Shown here piece after piece: positions 9,537-18,001 of a DNA stretch of 64,000 nucleotides. The notes below the pieces were generated by a model. It worked only from the letters and a program-made list of their open reading frames with translations. It made no database searches and was not told where the DNA came from. Source of the stretch: Bradyrhizobium sp. AZCC 2262 (GTDB lineage: Bacteria; Pseudomonadota; Alphaproteobacteria; Rhizobiales; Xanthobacteraceae); NCBI RefSeq assembly GCF_036924535.1, contig NZ_JAZHRT010000001.1:1984001-2048000 (forward strand), read 5' to 3'. How positions within the stretch are numbered: the stretch's first letter is position 1; every line of letters begins with the position of its first letter. A program made the position numbers and the translations under genes.

Positions 9537-10811
9537 ATGAGGTTGACGCGTCGCGACTTTTCCAAGCTCGCTGGGGCCGGCGCGCTCGCCGCCGCCGCCC
9601 CCTCGGTGTTTTCACCCGCCATCGCACAGGACAAGCCGCTCAAGATCGGAATTATCGCGCCGCGCTCGGGCGTCGTGGGTACCGCTGGCGAATGCGGCAT
9701 TCGCGCCGTGCAATGGGCGACCGAACGCCTGAACAAGAGCGGCGGAATCGCCGGCCGCAAGATCGAGCTAGCGATTGAGGAAGAGACCAACCCCAAGGAC
9801 ACGATCGAACGTTTCCGACGCCTGATCCTGCAGGAAAAGGTCGAAGCCGTGCACGGGCTGCTGTCGACTGGCGTCAGCCTCGGCGTCGCGCCGGTGGCGG
9901 AAGAGGAGCAGGCGCTGCTGGTGATGTGGGATGGCACCACGCAGGATGGCGTCAAGGAAATGATGCCGAACCCGCGCTACGTGTTCCGTTCGACCGATAA
10001 CGAGTGCGAAGCGGTGATGGGATCGCTCTTGGCGATCAAGCACTTCAAGGGCAAGTTCAAGAAGGTCGCCGGCATCAACCCCGACTATTCCTACGGCCGC
10101 AACAATTGGGAAGCCTTCAAGCAGATCCTGGCGCGCTACGGGGTCGAGTCCGAATTCGTCGCCGAGCAATGGCCGAAGGTCGGGACGATGGATCTGACCT
10201 CGCATATCGCGGCGCTCAAGGCGTCGAAGCCGGACCTGATCTTCTCGTCGATGCTGTTTGCGGATCTCCCCGTCTTCATGAAGCAGGGCCACGCCGCGGG
10301 GCTGTTCGAGGGCGTCAAGCTCGTGCTGCCGGCGGCAGGCTGGCAGATCAACCTGTTGAAGAAGGAATTTATGCCGGAGGGCATCATCTTCGGCCACAAT
10401 ACGCTTTATTTCGATCACCCGCAGGCCTCGCCGCTGCAGAAGGCGTTCGTGAACGATTACATGGATCGCTACAAGGAAGCGCCGCATTGGGAGGCGGAGC
10501 GGGCCTATTTCGCGCTCGTCGCCTACAAGGCAGGCGTGGAGGCCGCGCAAAAGGCCGCGAACAAATGGCCGACCCAGGAGCAGGTGGCGGAAGCCATGCC
10601 AGGCCTGGAAGTCGAGAGCCTGGGCGGCATGGGCCGCTTCCGCAAGGACAAGATCGCTGAACAGATCTTCTACCAGGGTCCCTCGACCAACAACAATAAA
10701 TACGATTTTCCGACGCTGGCATCGATCGACAGCTTCAGCGCAGCGCAGCTGCAGAAGCCGCCTGGCGTGGATTTCTGGGAGTGGATCAAAAATGGAAAGA
10801 TGCCGGTCTGA
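9537..10811 (+). CDS. ABC transporter substrate-binding protein (branched-chain amino acid type)
   Basis: 424 residues. The N-terminus MRLTRRDFSKLAGAGALAAA is a twin-arginine-type signal peptide, with probable cleavage after IAQ near residue 31. The mature part has the Leu/Ile/Val-binding (type I periplasmic) fold opening LKIGIIAPRSGVVGTAGE. This class delivers amino acids, amides, aromatic acids or other small carboxylates to LivHMGF-type importers; the ligand cannot be told. The ATG at 9537 is chosen for its GGGAGGG ribosome site and because the Tat motif then lies at the N-terminus; an in-frame ATG at 9489 would bury it. It is first in a seven-gene operon reaching 15686. Confidence 0.9.
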   Translation: MRLTRRDFSKLAGAGALAAAAPSVFSPAIAQDKPLKIGIIAPRSGVVGTAGECGIRAVQWATERLNKSGGIAGRKIELAIEEETNPKDTIERFRRLILQEKVEAVHGLLSTGVSLGVAPVAEEEQALLVMWDGTTQDGVKEMMPNPRYVFRSTDNECEAVMGSLLAIKHFKGKFKKVAGINPDYSYGRNNWEAFKQILARYGVESEFVAEQWPKVGTMDLTSHIAALKASKPDLIFSSMLFADLPVFMKQGHAAGLFEGVKLVLPAAGWQINLLKKEFMPEGIIFGHNTLYFDHPQASPLQKAFVNDYMDRYKEAPHWEAERAYFALVAYKAGVEAAQKAANKWPTQEQVAEAMPGLEVESLGGMGRFRKDKIAEQIFYQGPSTNNNKYDFPTLASIDSFSAAQLQKPPGVDFWEWIKNGKMPV

Positions 10812-10814
10812 GGC

Positions 10815-11696
10815 ATGACTGAACTTGTGGACGTCGTCCTCGGCGGGACGTTCCACGCCGCGGTGCTGTTTCTAGTGGCCGCGGGTCTGCAGCTCGTGTT
10901 CGGCGTGCAGAAGATCGTCAATTTGGCTTGCGGCTCGTTCTACGCGCTCGGGGCGTATTTCGGGATCACGGCGGTCGGCATGGCGCTCAAGCTCGGCATG
11001 CCAGCGCCGCTGTTCTTCCCCGTCCTGATCCTCGCCGGGCTTGCCATCGGCTTGGTTGGGCTGCCGATCGAGCGGGTGCTGCGCACGATCTATCGCCGTG
11101 ATGAAAGCTACCAGCTGCTGATTACCTTCGGCTTCCTACTGATGTTTCAGGATGTGTTCCGCTTCCTGTGGGGTGCGACGCCGCGGAGCATGGATAACGT
11201 CTATATGGCGTACGGCACGACGCAAATCTGGGGCGTCAGGGTGCCGACCTACAATCTCCTGGTGATTGCCGCGAGCCTTGGCATTGCCGTCGCACTCGGT
11301 CTGCTCCTGGAACGGACCAAGACCGGACGCATCGTTCGCGCAACGGCCGAGAACCGCGACATGGCGGAAGGCCTCGGCGTCAACGCTTCGAGGATCTTCG
11401 CGCTGGTGTTCACGGTGGGCTGCATGCTGGGGACGGTCGGTGGCGCGCTGGTGGTGCCGTCCAGCGCCGCATCGCTCGATATGGCGGTCGAACTCGTGGT
11501 GGAAGCGTTTGCCGTGGTCGTGATTGGCGGGCTCGGCAGCATGCGCGGGGCGCTGGTCGGGGCCCTCATCGTCGGATTGATGCGGGCAGCCGCTATTTCG
11601 CTGATGCCCGAGATGGAGATGCTCTCGGTGTACCTGGTCGTCGTCGCGGCTCTCATTCTCAAACCGGCCGGCTTGTTCGGGAAGGCGACTGCGTGA
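10815..11696 (+). CDS. Branched-chain-type ABC permease, LivH-like
   Basis: A 293-residue protein with about eight predicted membrane helices. The N-terminal LQLVFGVQKIVNLACGSFYALGAY segment corresponds to the conserved 'fGv.rviNfAhG' stretch of LivH permeases, here with a Cys in place of the usual His. A later AVVVIGGLGSMRGALVGALIVG contains the EAA-like coupling loop that contacts the ATPase. It lies 3 bp after the substrate-binding gene and overlaps the next permease by 4 bp, so the two permeases are translationally coupled. It would form half of the inner-membrane channel. Confidence 0.92.
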   Translation: MTELVDVVLGGTFHAAVLFLVAAGLQLVFGVQKIVNLACGSFYALGAYFGITAVGMALKLGMPAPLFFPVLILAGLAIGLVGLPIERVLRTIYRRDESYQLLITFGFLLMFQDVFRFLWGATPRSMDNVYMAYGTTQIWGVRVPTYNLLVIAASLGIAVALGLLLERTKTGRIVRATAENRDMAEGLGVNASRIFALVFTVGCMLGTVGGALVVPSSAASLDMAVELVVEAFAVVVIGGLGSMRGALVGALIVGLMRAAAISLMPEMEMLSVYLVVVAALILKPAGLFGKATA

Positions 11697-12706
11697 GCAT
11701 TCCCTCGATCGACATATCTTCCCCGGTGCGCGCCCAGCGCTCCGGGCTGCGCGTCAACGGATTGTGGGTTCTGCTTGGCCTTTTGGCGATCATGGCGCTG
11801 TTGCCGCTGGTAGCATCGCCCTATGCCATCATTCTGATGCTCCCGTTCATGGGTTACGGCATTGCGCTGCTTGGGTTCAATCTGCTGTTCGGCACCACCG
11901 GCCTGCTATCGTTTGGGCACGCGCTATTTCTCGGCATCGGCGCCTATACGGCCGCGGCGCTGACCTTCAAATTCGGCGTGCTGAGTTTTGAGCTGTTGCT
12001 GATCACGGCCGCGCTGATATCCGGCCTGATCTCGTTGGCGGTCGGTGCGCTGTGTGTCCGCTATACCCGGATTTTCTTCGGAATGCTGACACTCGCCTTC
12101 GGCATGCTGTTTCACTCGTTCCTGTACAAATTCTACAATATCACCGGCGGCGATCAGGGCATGCGGGTGCTGCGGCCGCTGCTGCTTGGAATGGAATGGC
12201 GCGGCGGCAAGACTGCTTTCCTGACCGGGCCATTTTACTACTACGCCCTGGTCTTGTTCGCACTGCTCAGCCTCGCCATGTGGCGCATCACCGGGTCGCC
12301 GTTTGGATTGCATCTGCGCGCTATCCGCGAGAACGCGGGCAAGGCCGCCTATGTCGGCGTTCAGATTTTCCGAATGCGGCTCGCCGCCTTCGTGATCTCG
12401 GCGGTCTATGGCGGCATTGGCGGCGTGATCCTCGCGGTCACCACAGGGCTGGCTGATCCCGAACTCGCCTATTGGACCCATTCGGGCAATCTGGTCTTCA
12501 TGGCGGTACTTGGCGGAAGCGGCACCTTTGCAGGGCCCGCGATCGGTGCGCTGGCTTTCGTGTTGCTGCAGGACTTTGTCATGTCCATCACGCAATATTG
12601 GCGATTTGTGATGGGCGCGGTGCTTGTGCTGCTCGTGGTCTTCATGCCGCAGGGCCTGTCGGGTGCCGCCGAATTTCTCGTCAACCGGCGCAAGGGAGGG
12701 CGTTGA
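11693..12706 (+). CDS. Branched-chain-type ABC permease, LivM-like
   Basis: 337 residues and about nine to ten membrane helices after a polar N-terminus of about 25 residues. LLFGTTGLLSFGHALFLGIG matches the conserved 'tG..SlGha.f.giGAY' LivM signature, and VFMAVLGGSGTFAGPAIGA holds the coupling loop. It starts at a GTG that overlaps the LivH-like stop codon (GTGA). It pairs with the upstream LivH-like protein as the second channel subunit. The next gene, an ATPase, begins 1 bp after its stop codon. Confidence 0.92.
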   Translation: MSIPSIDISSPVRAQRSGLRVNGLWVLLGLLAIMALLPLVASPYAIILMLPFMGYGIALLGFNLLFGTTGLLSFGHALFLGIGAYTAAALTFKFGVLSFELLLITAALISGLISLAVGALCVRYTRIFFGMLTLAFGMLFHSFLYKFYNITGGDQGMRVLRPLLLGMEWRGGKTAFLTGPFYYYALVLFALLSLAMWRITGSPFGLHLRAIRENAGKAAYVGVQIFRMRLAAFVISAVYGGIGGVILAVTTGLADPELAYWTHSGNLVFMAVLGGSGTFAGPAIGALAFVLLQDFVMSITQYWRFVMGAVLVLLVVFMPQGLSGAAEFLVNRRKGGR

Positions 12707-12707
12707 C

Positions 12708-13514
12708 ATGCAGCCCGACCGCATTGCGTCACCGGTAGGCACGCCGTTGTTCGAAACCATCAGCGTTTCGAAGGCCTATGGCGCTTACATGGCGCTGAGC
12801 AACGTCTCGTTCAGCGTCAGCGATGGCGAGTTCGTTTCGATCGTCGGGCCCAACGGAGCTGGCAAAACGACCCTGGTCAACGTTGTCACCGGTCTTCTCA
12901 GGCCTACCGTCGGAGAGGTCCGGTTCCTGGGGAGGGATATCGCGGGCGTCGGTCCTGTCGAACTCGCCCGGCGCGGCATGTCTCGCGCCTTTCAACTGGT
13001 CAATATCTTTCCCGCGCTGACTGTGCGTGAAACGCTGGCAGTGGCCGTCGCGTCGCGGTTGCGCCGGATCTCAAATCCATTCCGCTCATTGAAGCGCGAT
13101 GATGCGCTTCAAGCCGACGTCGAACGGGTCGCCGACGTGCTGGGCCTGCGTGCGCGGCTCGACAGCATTTCCTCGACGCTTTCACAAGGCGAGAAGAAGC
13201 TGGTCGATATCGCTTCCGCCTTTGCGCTCAATCCGACGGTCATTCTGCTGGATGAGCCGACCAGCGGCGTCTCGACCGGCGACAAGCATTCGATCATGGA
13301 AGTGTTGGTCGTCGCGGCAAGAGCGGCCGGCGTGCGCGCCATTGTCCAGGTTGAGCACGATATGGACCTTGTCGAGCGCTATTCCCATCGTATCGTTGCG
13401 CTGCAGGAGGGCACCTTGCTGGCCGATATGCCGCCCGACGCGTTTTTCGCTGATCCGGCGATGATTTCTGCCGTGGTGGGAGCCCGCCCGCAGATCCGGA
13501 GAAGGGCGCCATGA
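12708..13514 (+). CDS. ABC transporter ATP-binding protein, LivG-like
   Basis: 268 residues with all ABC ATPase motifs: Walker A GPNGAGKTTL, signature LSQGEKKLVDI, Walker B VILLDEPTSG and a switch histidine in QVEHDMDLVE. LivG-like subunits couple ATP hydrolysis to import. The signature has Q in place of the usual second G (LSGGE), a variation seen in this family. The ATG at 12708, just after the LivM-like stop codon, is preferred. A longer frame from 12624 would overlap the permease. It overlaps the LivF-like gene by 4 bp. Confidence 0.93.
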   Translation: MQPDRIASPVGTPLFETISVSKAYGAYMALSNVSFSVSDGEFVSIVGPNGAGKTTLVNVVTGLLRPTVGEVRFLGRDIAGVGPVELARRGMSRAFQLVNIFPALTVRETLAVAVASRLRRISNPFRSLKRDDALQADVERVADVLGLRARLDSISSTLSQGEKKLVDIASAFALNPTVILLDEPTSGVSTGDKHSIMEVLVVAARAAGVRAIVQVEHDMDLVERYSHRIVALQEGTLLADMPPDAFFADPAMISAVVGARPQIRRRAP

Positions 13515-14233
13515 TGCTGAACGTCGCGAATTTGAAAGTCGATATCGAGGGCAGTCGGATCCTCAATGGCATCAGCCTGTCGGTCGCGGCCGGCGAACTG
13601 GTCTGCCTCGTCGGGCGCAATGGCGCCGGCAAGACCACGACATTTCGCAGCATCATGGGTTATCGCCGCGCGCTTTCGGGCGACATCACCCTCGATGGGA
13701 CTGATCTGACAAGACTGCCGACGTGGCAGATCGCGCAGCGCGGTATCGGATTTTCTCCCGAAGAATCGGAAGTCTATACCGACCTCACCGTGGCTGAGAA
13801 TATCGAGCTCCCGACCTGGACGCGGCTCTCGGGTAGGCCTGGTGCCGCCCGTATCGAGGAAGCCTACACGGTATTTCCGAAGTTGCGCCAGTATCTCGCG
13901 CGTGGTGGTGGGCAGCTATCCGGCGGCGAGCGCAAGATGGTATCGATTGCCCGGGCGTTGACGCTCGATCCGAAACTGCTGCTGCTCGACGAGCCCTTTG
14001 AGGGTCTGTCGCCAGCGATCATTCCCCTGATCGCGGAGGGCGTGGCTTCGATCCGCGCCATGGGGAAGGGGGTGTTGATCGCCGAATCCAACGTTCATCA
14101 CATTCCTGAATATGTCGACCGGATTTACGTGCTGGAGCGCGGCGAGGTAATGTTCTCGGGCACGCTGACGCAGGCGCATCACGACCGCGACGTGATGCGG
14201 GTGATTGCCGGGCAGGTCGAGGTCGCCTCGTGA
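13511..14233 (+). CDS. ABC transporter ATP-binding protein, LivF-like
   Basis: 240 residues: Walker A GRNGAGKTTTF, signature LSGGERKMVSI, Walker B LLLLDEPFEG, and a switch histidine in ESNVHHIPE. It is the second ATPase of the importer encoded from 9537. The start ATG overlaps the LivG-like stop codon, so equal synthesis of the two ATPases is likely. It is followed 34 bp later by a small DUF6166-like gene and then an alcohol dehydrogenase, which suggests the imported compound is, or gives rise to, an alcohol. Confidence 0.93.
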   Translation: MMLNVANLKVDIEGSRILNGISLSVAAGELVCLVGRNGAGKTTTFRSIMGYRRALSGDITLDGTDLTRLPTWQIAQRGIGFSPEESEVYTDLTVAENIELPTWTRLSGRPGAARIEEAYTVFPKLRQYLARGGGQLSGGERKMVSIARALTLDPKLLLLDEPFEGLSPAIIPLIAEGVASIRAMGKGVLIAESNVHHIPEYVDRIYVLERGEVMFSGTLTQAHHDRDVMRVIAGQVEVAS

Positions 14234-14267
14234 CCGGACGGCTACCGGCGCAGGACAGGAGGACGCG

Positions 14268-14573
14268 ATGAAACGCTATGTCGGAGACCGGACCATCGAC
14301 GGCGTCAAGGTGACGGTCGATGGCAAACCGCTTGATCCCTGCACCAAGGTGTTCGAATTCAGCAAGAACGGCTTTGAGTGGAGCTATGAAGGCCCGGAGC
14401 CGCGCCAACTCGCGCTGGCGTTGTTGGTCGATCATCTCGGCGACAAGGACGTCGCCAAAGCCAAGGTCGAGGACTTCATGAGTGCCATCGTTGCGAATTT
14501 CGACAACGAATGGGAGATGACCTCGGACGATCTCGATCTCGCCCTGACCTCGCTTGCCGGCAAGGCGGCCTAG
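14268..14573 (+). CDS. Small conserved protein, DUF6166-like
   Basis: 101 residues, MKRYVGDRTIDGVKVTVDGK at the start, then GFEWSYEGPEPRQLALALL, and WEMTSDDLDLALT near the end. This layout matches what I recall of the DUF6166 family of small cytoplasmic proteins; its function is not known. There is no signal peptide or membrane segment. It has a good AGGAGGA ribosome site and sits between the LivF-like gene and the alcohol dehydrogenase, whose ATG follows its TAG directly, so it is a real member of the operon. The placement hints at an accessory role in the same catabolism. Confidence 0.7.
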   Translation: MKRYVGDRTIDGVKVTVDGKPLDPCTKVFEFSKNGFEWSYEGPEPRQLALALLVDHLGDKDVAKAKVEDFMSAIVANFDNEWEMTSDDLDLALTSLAGKAA

Positions 14574-15686
14574 ATGCGACTGCAGTATCGCGCCGCGGTG
14601 CTGCATGCGCCGCAGACACCGATGTCGATCGAAACGGTCACGGCGACAGCCCTGAAGCCGACCGACGTGCTGGTGCGGATTAGGGCGGCAGGACTTTGTC
14701 ACACAGATCTCGAAGTGATTGAAGGATCGCTGCGTTATCCCTTGCCGATCGTGCTTGGGCATGAAGCGGCGGGCGTGGTCGAACAGGTCGGGACTAGCGC
14801 CCGCGGCGTCAAGGCCGGCGACCATGTCGTGCTGTCATGGAATCCGCATTGCGGGCATTGCTTCTACTGCGACCGCGACGCGCCGATTCTGTGCGAGGAG
14901 TATCTCGGCAAGGGGCCGCAGGCGTTGGCGTTCGATGGCGAGAGCCGGGCCATGCTTGCGGACCAGCGCGCAGTTGGGCAATTGATGTTCCTGGGATCGT
15001 TCGGCGAATACTGCATCGTGTCCGACCAGCAGGCGATCCCGGTACCGAAGGAGATTCCGTTCGACCGTGCCTGCCTGATCGGCTGCGGTGTCATGACCGG
15101 CGTTGGCGCGGCGCTCAATCTCGGCGCGGTCGCCCACGGCGACAGCGTGATGGTGATCGGCTGCGGCGCGGTCGGTCTCGCCGCGGTGCAGGGCGCGCGG
15201 CTGGCCGGGGCGGGAACAATCATTGCCGTCGACCTCGACCCGGCCAAGCTGGCACTGGCCGCAAAGGTGGGCGCGACCCATGGCGTTGACGCGTCAAAGG
15301 AGGAGGTGGCGGCTGTCGGAAGGCGAGAGACCGACGGCCGCGGCGCGGATGTTGTGATTGAGTCCGCAGGCGCCGCATCCGCATTTCGCGTTACGACAGA
15401 GGCTGTGCGCCCGGGCGGCCAAGTCATCTGGCTCGGCAAGATCGACGTGAACAAGGATGTAGCGTTTCGCTGGGGCTCCCTTATGCAGGAAAAGCGCATT
15501 CGCCGCGTCAGTTACGGCAACGCGCGTCCGCGCCGCGATTTCCCGCTGCTGGCGCGGGCGTATCTCGACGGTTCGCTGATGCTGGATGATCTGATCTCGC
15601 GGCGGATCAAGCTGGAAGAGATCAACGACGGATTTGCAGCGCTGAAACGCGGCGAAACCATTCGCAGTGTCATCATGTTCGATTAG
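14574..15686 (+). CDS. Zinc-dependent alcohol dehydrogenase (MDR family)
   Basis: 370 residues in the medium-chain dehydrogenase layout. Catalytic zinc ligands are in GLCHTDLEV and GHEAAGVVEQVG. The structural zinc site with four cysteines (HCGHCFYCDRDAPILCEEY) and a Rossmann motif in MVIGCGAVGLAAVQGARLAG are also present, followed by VDLDPAKLALA, where an acidic residue suits NAD(H). It oxidises an alcohol to an aldehyde or the reverse, resembling class III-type enzymes, but the substrate is unknown. The ATG directly follows the stop codon of the DUF6166-like gene, placing it last in the ABC operon. The neighbouring GntR gene is convergent, 5 bp away. Confidence 0.9.
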   Translation: MRLQYRAAVLHAPQTPMSIETVTATALKPTDVLVRIRAAGLCHTDLEVIEGSLRYPLPIVLGHEAAGVVEQVGTSARGVKAGDHVVLSWNPHCGHCFYCDRDAPILCEEYLGKGPQALAFDGESRAMLADQRAVGQLMFLGSFGEYCIVSDQQAIPVPKEIPFDRACLIGCGVMTGVGAALNLGAVAHGDSVMVIGCGAVGLAAVQGARLAGAGTIIAVDLDPAKLALAAKVGATHGVDASKEEVAAVGRRETDGRGADVVIESAGAASAFRVTTEAVRPGGQVIWLGKIDVNKDVAFRWGSLMQEKRIRRVSYGNARPRRDFPLLARAYLDGSLMLDDLISRRIKLEEINDGFAALKRGETIRSVIMFD

Positions 15687-15691
15687 ATCGC

Positions 15692-16402
15692 TTATGAATC
15701 GAGCGTCTTGCGTGCAAAATCCTCGATATAGTCGATCAGCCGGTCCGACGCGCTGGCAGCTGCCTTTGCCTTCTTCTGCGCGACTGCTTCGGCGACCGCA
15801 GCGTGCAGCTTGGCAGCTAGCGGCAAATCCGCAACCTCCTGATAGTGCTGATACCAGAAGCGTCGCGACAGCGCGTTCATCAAGCCCATCGACCGCCGGG
15901 CGAATTCGTTGCGGGCTGCCGTCGCGATCAGGATGTTGAAACGTTGGTCAAGCCGCATAAAGGCGATGTCATCGGCTTTGGTCGCGGCGGCAAGCATCGC
16001 CGCGGCGATCTCGGAAAATTCGCTGCGCTCGTCAGGTGTGGCCCGCTCCGCGGCCAAACTGGCCATGAGGCGTTCCAGTTCGCGCCGCACCTCGAGCAGC
16101 CTCAGCTGGAGTTTCAAATTGATCTCGGAAACCATGATGCCGCGTCTGGGCATGATCACCACGAGGCCATCCCGAGCCAGACGTTGCAGGGCCTCGCGGA
16201 TCGGCGTTCGACCGATCTTCAGCCGGAGCGCAAGAGCCTGCTCCGACAGGACCGTTCCGGGCAGCAATTGGAGGGTGACGATCCTTTCCTCGAGTTCGCG
16301 GTAGGCGCGATCTGTCAACGTGCCATCCTCGGCCTCGATCGCCTTGGATCGACGTACGGGCGAATTTCTGGATTTGGATTTTTTCTTCAAAATTGATTCC
16401 AT
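15692..16402 (-). CDS. GntR-family transcriptional regulator, FCD (FadR/VanR) type
   Basis: About 236 residues. A lysine-rich N-terminus is followed by a winged helix-turn-helix (LTDRAYRELEERIVTLQLLP to LKIGRTPIREALQRLARDGL, about residues 30-90) and an all-helical FCD effector domain. FCD regulators usually respond to carboxylic acids and repress catabolic operons. It is convergent with the ABC-dehydrogenase operon. Its own upstream region shares a CTGATATAT box with the promoter region of that operon, so it is the best candidate regulator for it. The start is uncertain: an in-frame GTG at 16429 would add 9 residues. Confidence 0.88.
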   Translation of the reverse strand: MESILKKKSKSRNSPVRRSKAIEAEDGTLTDRAYRELEERIVTLQLLPGTVLSEQALALRLKIGRTPIREALQRLARDGLVVIMPRRGIMVSEINLKLQLRLLEVRRELERLMASLAAERATPDERSEFSEIAAAMLAAATKADDIAFMRLDQRFNILIATAARNEFARRSMGLMNALSRRFWYQHYQEVADLPLAAKLHAAVAEAVAQKKAKAAASASDRLIDYIEDFARKTLDS

Positions 16403-16437
16403 AGGCGGCGAGCTGGAAGGTCTAATCACGTCCCAAG

Positions 16438-16458
16438 CATATATCGACCATATATCAG
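16438..16458. promoter_or_regulatory. Direct repeat CATATATC upstream of the GntR gene
   Basis: CATATATC occurs at 16438-16445 and 16449-16456, 11 bp apart (one helical turn). On the minus strand the distal copy reads CTGATATAT (16458 to 16450), the same nonamer found twice at 9383-9481. It lies 36-56 bp before the regulator's ATG, a natural place for autoregulation. The match is by eye. Confidence 0.5.
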
Positions 16459-16773
16459 AAGAACAATGATCAGGCGACTGCTATGCGGCACTATGCTCCT
16501 GTATCCCTCCTGCTCGGTCGCCGTCCCCGGGGCAAGGAGATGTTCGAACCATATGCTACGCCTGCAGCCCAGCAAGGACGTGGTCCTCATGTCGGCCAAT
16601 CTCAGCGACTTCGAGCTCTCAGGCGTGGCCTCAGTTGCGGAGACCGGCTCAAGCTAGCTATGATGGATTGGATCGAGAGTTCAGGTTTGCGCGCATCCAC
16701 GATGTGTGCACCGGGAGTTCAAGGATAAATGCAAGTCTGGCCTTGAGGGCCAACAACACTGAACAGGATTAAA
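16459..16773. other. Intergenic region, no gene seen
   Basis: These 315 bp lie between the divergent GntR and nicotinamidase genes. Short open frames are present but none has a family look or a good ribosome site. Promoters for both genes must be here; I could not define them. Confidence 0.5.
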
Positions 16774-17397
16774 ATGCGGATCGGGCTCGACGACGATTTA
16801 CTGCTGGTAATTGATGTGCAGAACGACTTCTGCTCGGGCGGGGCGCTTGCGGTTGCGGATGGTGATGCCGTGGTGCCTTTCATCAACCGCCTTGCTGAAC
16901 GCTTCGGTCATGTTGCGCTGACCCAGGATTGGCATCCGGCGGGTCACAGTTCCTTCGCCACTTCGCATCCGGGGTCGTCGCCGTTTCAGACCATCAACAT
17001 GCCGTATGGCCAGCAAACCCTGTGGCCCGATCATTGTATCCAGGGCACGCCGGGGTCTGCCTTCCATCCGCAGCTTCAGACCCAGCGGGCGCAATTGGTC
17101 GCGCGCAAGGGTTTCCGGCCCGCGATCGACTCCTATTCGGCATTTTTTGAAAACGACCGACGTACGCCGACGGGGCTGGCGGGCTATCTGCGCGATCGTG
17201 GCCTGAAGCGTGTTTTTCTGGTTGGGCTCGCTACCGATTTTTGCGTCTATTATTCGGCTGTGGATGCGCGACGGCTCGGCTTCGACGCCGTGTTGATCGA
17301 AGCCGGGTGCAGGGCGATCGATCTGGCCGGATCGCTCGATGCGGCGTGGGACGGAATGGCTCAGGCCGGCGTGCAGCGCGTCAGCGATATCGCTTAA
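16774..17397 (+). CDS. pncA: Nicotinamidase
   Basis: 207 residues of the isochorismatase-like hydrolase fold, with the nicotinamidase residues in place: Asp14 (LVIDVQNDF), Lys112 (VARKGF) and the nucleophile Cys157 (ATDFCVYYSA). The metal-site stretch TQDWHPAGHSSF contains Asp52, His54 and His58. The enzyme hydrolyses nicotinamide to nicotinate and ammonia in NAD salvage. Length and residue spacing are standard for PncA. It is monocistronic, convergent with amiR 1 bp away. Its place next to an amide-utilisation locus may be chance, though the reaction is also an amide hydrolysis. Confidence 0.92.
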   Translation: MRIGLDDDLLLVIDVQNDFCSGGALAVADGDAVVPFINRLAERFGHVALTQDWHPAGHSSFATSHPGSSPFQTINMPYGQQTLWPDHCIQGTPGSAFHPQLQTQRAQLVARKGFRPAIDSYSAFFENDRRTPTGLAGYLRDRGLKRVFLVGLATDFCVYYSAVDARRLGFDAVLIEAGCRAIDLAGSLDAAWDGMAQAGVQRVSDIA

Positions 17398-17398
17398 A

Positions 17399-18001
17399 TC
17401 AGGCGGTCCGCGGCGTCCGGTTCGGCATTCCGCCGCTGGCAATGATTTCCGCGCTCAGTTGCTCGACCGTCGTGCGGTGCCGCATCGCGGTTTGTCGGAT
17501 AAGCGTGAAGGCCTCCGGTTCGGACAGGCCATGACCACCCATGATCTGCAACACGGCGGCGAACACGATGCGCCGGGAACGAACACGATCTTCCAGTCTT
17601 TCAAGGTGAGCGGCTTCATCAATTCTTCGCTGGGCGGCATCGAACGCCACCACCAGCGCCGTATAAAGTCCGGCCGAGCGCAGCGGCTTGATGAGAAACG
17701 ATGCTGGCTGCAGGTCGAGCAGCCATTTCAGCCGGCTCGGCGTCTCCGTTCCAATGAGCGCGATGATCGGCACGCCGATCTTCCATGCGACGACGGCATC
17801 CGATTTGATGGGAATGCTGTCGGTATCCATCACGATGACATCGATGGTTTCGGCCGCCGGCGGCGCCACGGATGGATCGTGTTCGGTAACCGCCATGCCG
17901 AGACGACTGAGTTGGCGGCGCACGATCGAGATGTCGCGATCATCCCTCATCGCCATGAGGGCGCGGCGGCCACGAACGGAGAAGGGCGACGGTTTCGTCA
18001 T
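17399..18001 (-). CDS. amiR: ANTAR-domain response regulator, AmiR-like antiterminator
   Basis: 200 residues. The N-terminal half is a pseudo-receiver domain (DVIVMDTDSIPI, then SFLIKPL near residue 105), a coiled-coil helix follows, and the C-terminus has an ANTAR domain (about 145-190: LQIMGGHGLSEPEAFTLIRQ with a late TTVEQLSAEII). ANTAR proteins bind tandem RNA hairpins in nascent leaders and block termination. The start overlaps the amiC stop codon by 4 bp, the arrangement of Pseudomonas amiCR, where AmiC holds AmiR inactive until amide binds. The probable target is the leader at 19444-19490 before the divergent amidase operon. Confidence 0.88.
   Translation of the reverse strand: MTKPSPFSVRGRRALMAMRDDRDISIVRRQLSRLGMAVTEHDPSVAPPAAETIDVIVMDTDSIPIKSDAVVAWKIGVPIIALIGTETPSRLKWLLDLQPASFLIKPLRSAGLYTALVVAFDAAQRRIDEAAHLERLEDRVRSRRIVFAAVLQIMGGHGLSEPEAFTLIRQTAMRHRTTVEQLSAEIIASGGMPNRTPRTA

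Noticed and set aside
16459..16773. Small genes upstream of the nicotinamidase
   Set aside because: Short frames of 60-80 codons lack ribosome sites and motifs.
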